Under the pieces are notes generated by a model. The model worked only from the letters and a program-made list of their open reading frames with translations, made no database searches and was not told the origin of the DNA. Positions 41,506 through 44,814 of a DNA stretch of 44,814 nucleotides are shown piece after piece. The position numbers were made by a program, and so were the translations under genes. Position 1 is the first letter of the stretch. Each line of letters opens with the position of its first letter. Source of the DNA: Fidelibacterota bacterium (GTDB lineage: Bacteria > Fidelibacterota > UBA2242 > JAFGTP01); assembly GCA_016934035.1 (NCBI GenBank), contig JAFGTP010000015.1:1-44814 (forward strand). Direction: 5' to 3'.

Positions 41506-42108
41506 ATGGCATTTACTTATTTTTTCAGAGATCTGCATACTATTAATCTGATTGTCAAATATCTGATACCGGAAATACAGGGAAAAAGAAACATCAAACT
41601 GTGGGATGCCGGGTGCGCTATGGGTCCGGAGCCTTTTTCACTGGCTATTTGTCTATCGGAAGAAATGGGGCGTTTTGCTTTTAAAAATGTTCATATTGAT
41701 GCCACTGATATTGATAAAAGCAATCTGTTTGCAGATATCATTGAAAATGGGTCTTATCCCTATGAACAACTGCAGAGAATTCCAAAAGATATTTTTGATA
41801 AATATTTTGAAAGAAACGGTACACCCGACCATTTTGTGATTGATTATAATATCCGTAACAGAGTACGGTATACCCGGCATGATCTGCTGACCTTAAAACC
41901 TGTTGATACCGGCTATTCGCTGGTTATGTGTAAAAATGTGCTCCTGCATTTTAAGCCTGATGAACGGATTCAGGTCATTAAAATGTTTCATGATACGCTA
42001 TTAACTGGCGGACTATTGGCAATGGAACAAACCCAGTCTTTGCCTCAGGAAGTCATCCATCTCTTTGACAAAATAATCGATGATGGTCAAATCTTTAGAA
42101 AAAAATGA
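41506..42108 (+). CDS. CheR-type protein methyltransferase lacking the N-terminal domain
   Basis: This 200-residue protein starts at FTYFFRD, the point where the SAM-dependent methyltransferase domain of CheR begins (family T-x-FFRD). The usual helical N-terminal domain of about 70-80 residues is absent. The SAM loop WDAGCAMGPEPFSLAICL and the segments HIDATDIDKSNL and VMCKNVLLHFKPDE are clear. CheR methylates glutamates of MCPs, and an MCP gene lies downstream. The N-terminal CheR domain normally helps recognise the receptor, so this protein may need a partner. AGAAAGG precedes the ATG at 41506. It starts 31 bp after cheW. Confidence 0.88.
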   Translation: MAFTYFFRDLHTINLIVKYLIPEIQGKRNIKLWDAGCAMGPEPFSLAICLSEEMGRFAFKNVHIDATDIDKSNLFADIIENGSYPYEQLQRIPKDIFDKYFERNGTPDHFVIDYNIRNRVRYTRHDLLTLKPVDTGYSLVMCKNVLLHFKPDERIQVIKMFHDTLLTGGLLAMEQTQSLPQEVIHLFDKIIDDGQIFRKK

Positions 42109-42109
42109 T

Positions 42110-43006
42110 ATGAAAGTCATCAATCTCACAAAACAAAACACAACCTATACATCCAATGCTTACTTTATTCGGGGAGACTGGAATACTTTAGAAGACAAAA
42201 ACGCGCTGATTGACACCGGTCGGGACCCGGTTTTATTCCATGAACTGGATAATCTCTACACGGGAGTTGGAAAGACCAAAATAGAGCGTGTACTTCTGAC
42301 CCACGGCCACTATGACCATACCGGAAATTTGAAAGAAATTTTAACCCGATGGAACCCGGAAGTATTTGCCTACTCTGAATCATTGCAGGTCCCAGCAATA
42401 AAAATCAATGATGGCGATAATATCAGGATTGGAGACAGGATTGCCCGGGTCATTGCCTGTCCGGGCCATAGCAGTGATTCAGTTTGTTTTTATGTATCAG
42501 AAGAACGGGCCCTGTTCTCCGGGGACACGCAGTTGACCAATCTGAAAGATGTAAAATATGATGAATCCTTTTATACCTGCCTGGAAAAAATTTCTCAACT
42601 GGATGTTCAAATTATCTATCCGGGCCACGGCAGACCGATCACTCAGGAATGCAATCTGAAAATTCGGGAAAGCCTGAAAAACATTTCCCAAAACGGATTA
42701 AGTGAAATCCGCCTGACCCGTGCTGATGTCCATAAAAGTCATTATGACTGGATTGATATCGAATCTGAATTTGTCAGGATTGGCAAAATCCGCTGTGAAC
42801 TGGGACGGAACATTGTAAAAATCTTTTCCATAACCGTATATCCGGAATTTGAAAGACGCGGGTTTGCCAGGCGGACGATTGAGCATTTTAAGATGAAATA
42901 TAATATAATAGTTGCTGACCGGGTAAGACCTTCGGCACAGGAGTTTTGGGAAAAAATGGAATTTTCCGAAGACCTTCATGGAAATTATGTATGGGAAAAA
43001 ATATAA
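42110..43006 (+). CDS. Metallo-beta-lactamase-fold hydrolase fused to a GNAT-like domain
   Basis: This 298-residue protein has two parts. Residues about 1-195 form an MBL-fold domain with the zinc motif THGHYDH (H65, H67, D69, H70), then CPGHSSDS, LFSGDTQ and YPGHGRP, as in glyoxalase II-like and lactonase-like enzymes. Residues about 200-298 resemble a GNAT acetyltransferase: SITVYPEFERRGFARRTIEHF contains the R-x-x-G-x-A type acyl-CoA loop, followed by PSAQEFWEKMEF. The substrate is unknown. It starts one base after the CheR-like stop, so it is part of the chemosensory operon. Confidence 0.85.
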   Translation: MKVINLTKQNTTYTSNAYFIRGDWNTLEDKNALIDTGRDPVLFHELDNLYTGVGKTKIERVLLTHGHYDHTGNLKEILTRWNPEVFAYSESLQVPAIKINDGDNIRIGDRIARVIACPGHSSDSVCFYVSEERALFSGDTQLTNLKDVKYDESFYTCLEKISQLDVQIIYPGHGRPITQECNLKIRESLKNISQNGLSEIRLTRADVHKSHYDWIDIESEFVRIGKIRCELGRNIVKIFSITVYPEFERRGFARRTIEHFKMKYNIIVADRVRPSAQEFWEKMEFSEDLHGNYVWEKI

Positions 43007-43017
43007 GGAGAAAAGTG

Positions 43018-43092
43018 ATGAATAACGACAGGGGAAGCCCGGTGATTTTAAACGCTTATCATTTGAAAAATAACACTCAAGGAGGTAATTAG
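43018..43092 (+). CDS. Possible 24-residue leader peptide before the MCP
   Basis: An ATG at 43018 with AAGGAG 8 bases upstream opens a 24-codon frame that ends at TAG (43090-43092), two bases before the MCP ATG at 43094. The MCP ribosome binding site (AAGGAGG) lies inside the last codons, so the frame could couple translation. The peptide has no recognisable motif and may simply be a chance frame. Confidence 0.3.
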   Translation: MNNDRGSPVILNAYHLKNNTQGGN

Positions 43093-43093
43093 A

Positions 43094-44814
43094 ATGTTAG
43101 AAAATATTAAAGTTGGAAAAAAGATTACAGGCGGTTTTGTTGTAGTGCTTGCCATATTGCTGCTTGTCGGTATTGTGGGTTATGCTGCCATCAACAAAGC
43201 AAGTAAAGGTTTTGCCCAATATCGCGACTGGGCCAAAGACGCGAATCTGGTCGGAATGGTTCAGGCCAATATCTTAATGTGCCGCATGAATGTTAAAGAT
43301 TACATGCAAAGCGCCAGTCAAAAGGATATTGATGAATTCAATGAATATGTCCAGAAAACAGATGAATTGATCACAGATGTGGAAAAGGAAATTCAAAATC
43401 CTGAACGGTCAAAATTGGTTAAACAAGTCGTAGATAATTTTAAAGATTATAAAGCAGCGTTTCCCCAAGTAGTTAAATTGATGCAACAGAGAGACCAGAT
43501 TACCAATGGTGTATTGAGAACAGACGGCCCTCTCGCGGAGCGTACGTTGAATGAAATTATGGAAGCTACGGAAAACGATGGTTTTGCAGAGTTGACTTTC
43601 ATTGCCAGCCAGGCAATGAGACATCTGTTGCTGGCCCGGATTTACGGCACCCAATTTTTGGACACAAATTCTGATGATGCGGCAAAAAGGGTACGGCAGG
43701 AGTTGGGTCTGGTTCAACAGCAACTGGATAATCTGAGTCGGGAACTAAAAAGTACTACGATGAAGAATAAATTGAACATTGTCCAAAATTCAGTCAATAA
43801 TTATAAAAATTCCTTTGATGAACTGGTCATTGCAATTAATGACAGGAATGAAATCATTGCCGGGACACTGGATCGGCTGGGCCCGGTTTTCGCCAAGGAT
43901 ATTGATGATGTAAAATTATCCATAAAAACAGCCCAGGATGAACTCGGTCCGAAACTGCAAAGGTCCAACAGAAATTCTGTATTGGTCATCATTCTGGTTG
44001 TTATTTTAGCCTTGGCTATCGGTTCCTCTCTGTCACTGATTATCACGAAAGGGATTATAGGCCCCGTCAATAAAATCAATGAAATTGCCAATTTTATCTC
44101 CAGAGGTGATCTCAGTAAGGAGATTGATATTTATCAAAAAGATGAAATTGGTATGCTGGCTCATGCTTTCAGGAACATCAAAGAAGCCGTTCAAAATTTG
44201 ATAAATGAAGCTGCAATGCTGACCAAAGCGGCTGTTGAAGGCAAACTGGATGTACGGGGCGATGCCAATAAATTTCAGGGAGAGTATCGCAATATCGTCC
44301 AGGGTGTCAATGACACACTGGATGCTGTCATCGGCCCGCTGAATGTCTCCGCCGAATATATCGACCGCATCAGCAAAGGCGACATCCCGGCCAGGATCAC
44401 CGATGAGTACAAAGGTGATTTCAACGAGATCAAAAACAACCTGAATATGTGTATCGATGCAGTCAATGGCCTGGTAGCAGAATCAGCAATGCTCACCGAA
44501 GCAGCCGTCAATGGCAAACTGGATGTACGGGGCGATGCCAAAAAATTTCATGGCGATTATCGCAATATTGTCCAGGGAGTCAATGACACACTGGATGCCG
44601 TTATCGGCCCGCTGAATGTCTCCGCCGAATATATCGACCGCATCAGCAAGGGCGACATCCCGGCCAAAATCACCGATGAGTACAGAGGTGATTTCAACGA
44701 GATCAAAAACAACCTGAATATGTGTATCGACGCAGTCAATGGCCTGGTAGCAGAATCAGCAATGCTCACCGAAGCAGCCGTCAATGGCAAACTGGATGTA
44801 CGGGGCGATGCCAA
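43094..44814 (+). CDS. Methyl-accepting chemotaxis protein with tandem HAMP-type repeats (cut by window edge)
   Basis: The frame is open from the ATG at 43094 to the window end, 573 full codons. Transmembrane helix 1 is at about residues 12-33 (VVVLAILLLVGIVGYAAI). A helical sensor domain covers about 35-290, resembling four-helix-bundle or HBM types. Helix 2 is near 296-318. A HAMP domain follows (ITKGIIGPVNKINEIANFI). Then a 91-residue unit with alternating HAMP-like motifs (GDIPARITDEYKGDFNEI; GKLDVRGDA) repeats twice and enters a third copy at the edge. The kinase-control tip is not in view. AAGGAGG precedes the start. Confidence 0.9.
   Translation, partial: MLENIKVGKKITGGFVVVLAILLLVGIVGYAAINKASKGFAQYRDWAKDANLVGMVQANILMCRMNVKDYMQSASQKDIDEFNEYVQKTDELITDVEKEIQNPERSKLVKQVVDNFKDYKAAFPQVVKLMQQRDQITNGVLRTDGPLAERTLNEIMEATENDGFAELTFIASQAMRHLLLARIYGTQFLDTNSDDAAKRVRQELGLVQQQLDNLSRELKSTTMKNKLNIVQNSVNNYKNSFDELVIAINDRNEIIAGTLDRLGPVFAKDIDDVKLSIKTAQDELGPKLQRSNRNSVLVIILVVILALAIGSSLSLIITKGIIGPVNKINEIANFISRGDLSKEIDIYQKDEIGMLAHAFRNIKEAVQNLINEAAMLTKAAVEGKLDVRGDANKFQGEYRNIVQGVNDTLDAVIGPLNVSAEYIDRISKGDIPARITDEYKGDFNEIKNNLNMCIDAVNGLVAESAMLTEAAVNGKLDVRGDAKKFHGDYRNIVQGVNDTLDAVIGPLNVSAEYIDRISKGDIPAKITDEYRGDFNEIKNNLNMCIDAVNGLVAESAMLTEAAVNGKLDVRGDA
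44249..44814 (+). repeat. 273-bp in-frame tandem repeat in the MCP gene
   Basis: Unit 1 is 44249-44521 and unit 2 is 44522-44794; a third copy begins at 44795 and runs off the window. By eye units 1 and 2 differ at about 13 of 273 positions, mostly in third codon positions or in the first 40 bases. Each unit encodes 91 residues with two HAMP-like halves. Confidence 0.95.

Noticed and set aside
44275..44814. Two identical-looking minus-strand frames (MASPRTSSLPLTAAS start)
   Set aside because: They are the antisense of the MCP tandem repeat; their similarity simply reflects the 273-bp period.

Overview
The window looks like a chromosomal segment of an uncultured Gram-negative bacterium of the FCB superphylum (Marinimicrobia, Calditrichota or KSB1-like). 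Evidence for this is a short primary sigma factor without region 1.1, a secreted GH5 enzyme ending in a Por-type (T9SS) sorting domain with an NYPNPFNP motif, a TonB-dependent receptor with a carboxypeptidase-regulatory-like N-terminus, and a eukaryotic-type Ser/Thr kinase fused to TPRs. The phylum is an inference and cannot be settled without a search.

Region 1 (1-12402) is a complete type I-B CRISPR-Cas locus on the minus strand. The gene order is cas6-cas8b-cas7-cas5-cas3-cas4-cas1-cas2, followed by a leader and an array of 48 repeats and 47 spacers that continues past the left edge. Read on the minus strand the repeat ends in ATTGAAAC, the usual crRNA handle, so the leader lies at 3144-3328 and the newest spacers are at the right-hand end. 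A sigma70-type promoter with a perfect 16-bp palindrome over its -35 box precedes cas6. A 366-bp gap with small hairpins separates cas1 from cas4.

Region 2 (12485-19029, plus strand) is a signalling operon: YjbQ-like protein, PP2C phosphatase, RsbW-like anti-sigma kinase, STAS antagonist, GAF-SpoIIE phosphatase and a 995-residue kinase-TPR protein. It combines a partner-switching module with a kinase/phosphatase pair. Just upstream of yjbQ is a short reading frame with a strong ribosome binding site that is broken by a T6 run.

Region 3 (19030-23999, minus strand) holds an AhpD-like protein lacking the CxxC motif, a flavodoxin-ferredoxin protein, an unknown envelope protein and the secreted GH5 glycosidase. 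A tRNA-Pro(GGG) gene with a clear promoter and terminator follows.

Region 4 (24321-36803) is mostly housekeeping and envelope functions: MFS transporter, cupin, HemW, signal peptidase I, MltF, a Tat-exported lipoprotein sulfatase, RpoD, a TonB-dependent receptor, a GDT1-family cation transporter, an unknown protein that appears split by a frameshift at a CCCCTTTT run, and a TPR protein. Region 5 (36810-40320, minus) is a partial TCA-cycle operon, sucC-sucD-fumarase alpha-fumarase beta.

Region 6 (40915-44814, plus) is a chemosensory cluster behind a sigma54-like -24/-12 element: CheW, a CheR methyltransferase lacking the N-terminal domain, a metallo-beta-lactamase/GNAT fusion and an MCP with 273-bp tandem HAMP-type repeats, cut by the window edge. 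This last cluster and the two frameshifted reading frames are the least conventional parts of the window; the CRISPR system itself is a standard type I-B.
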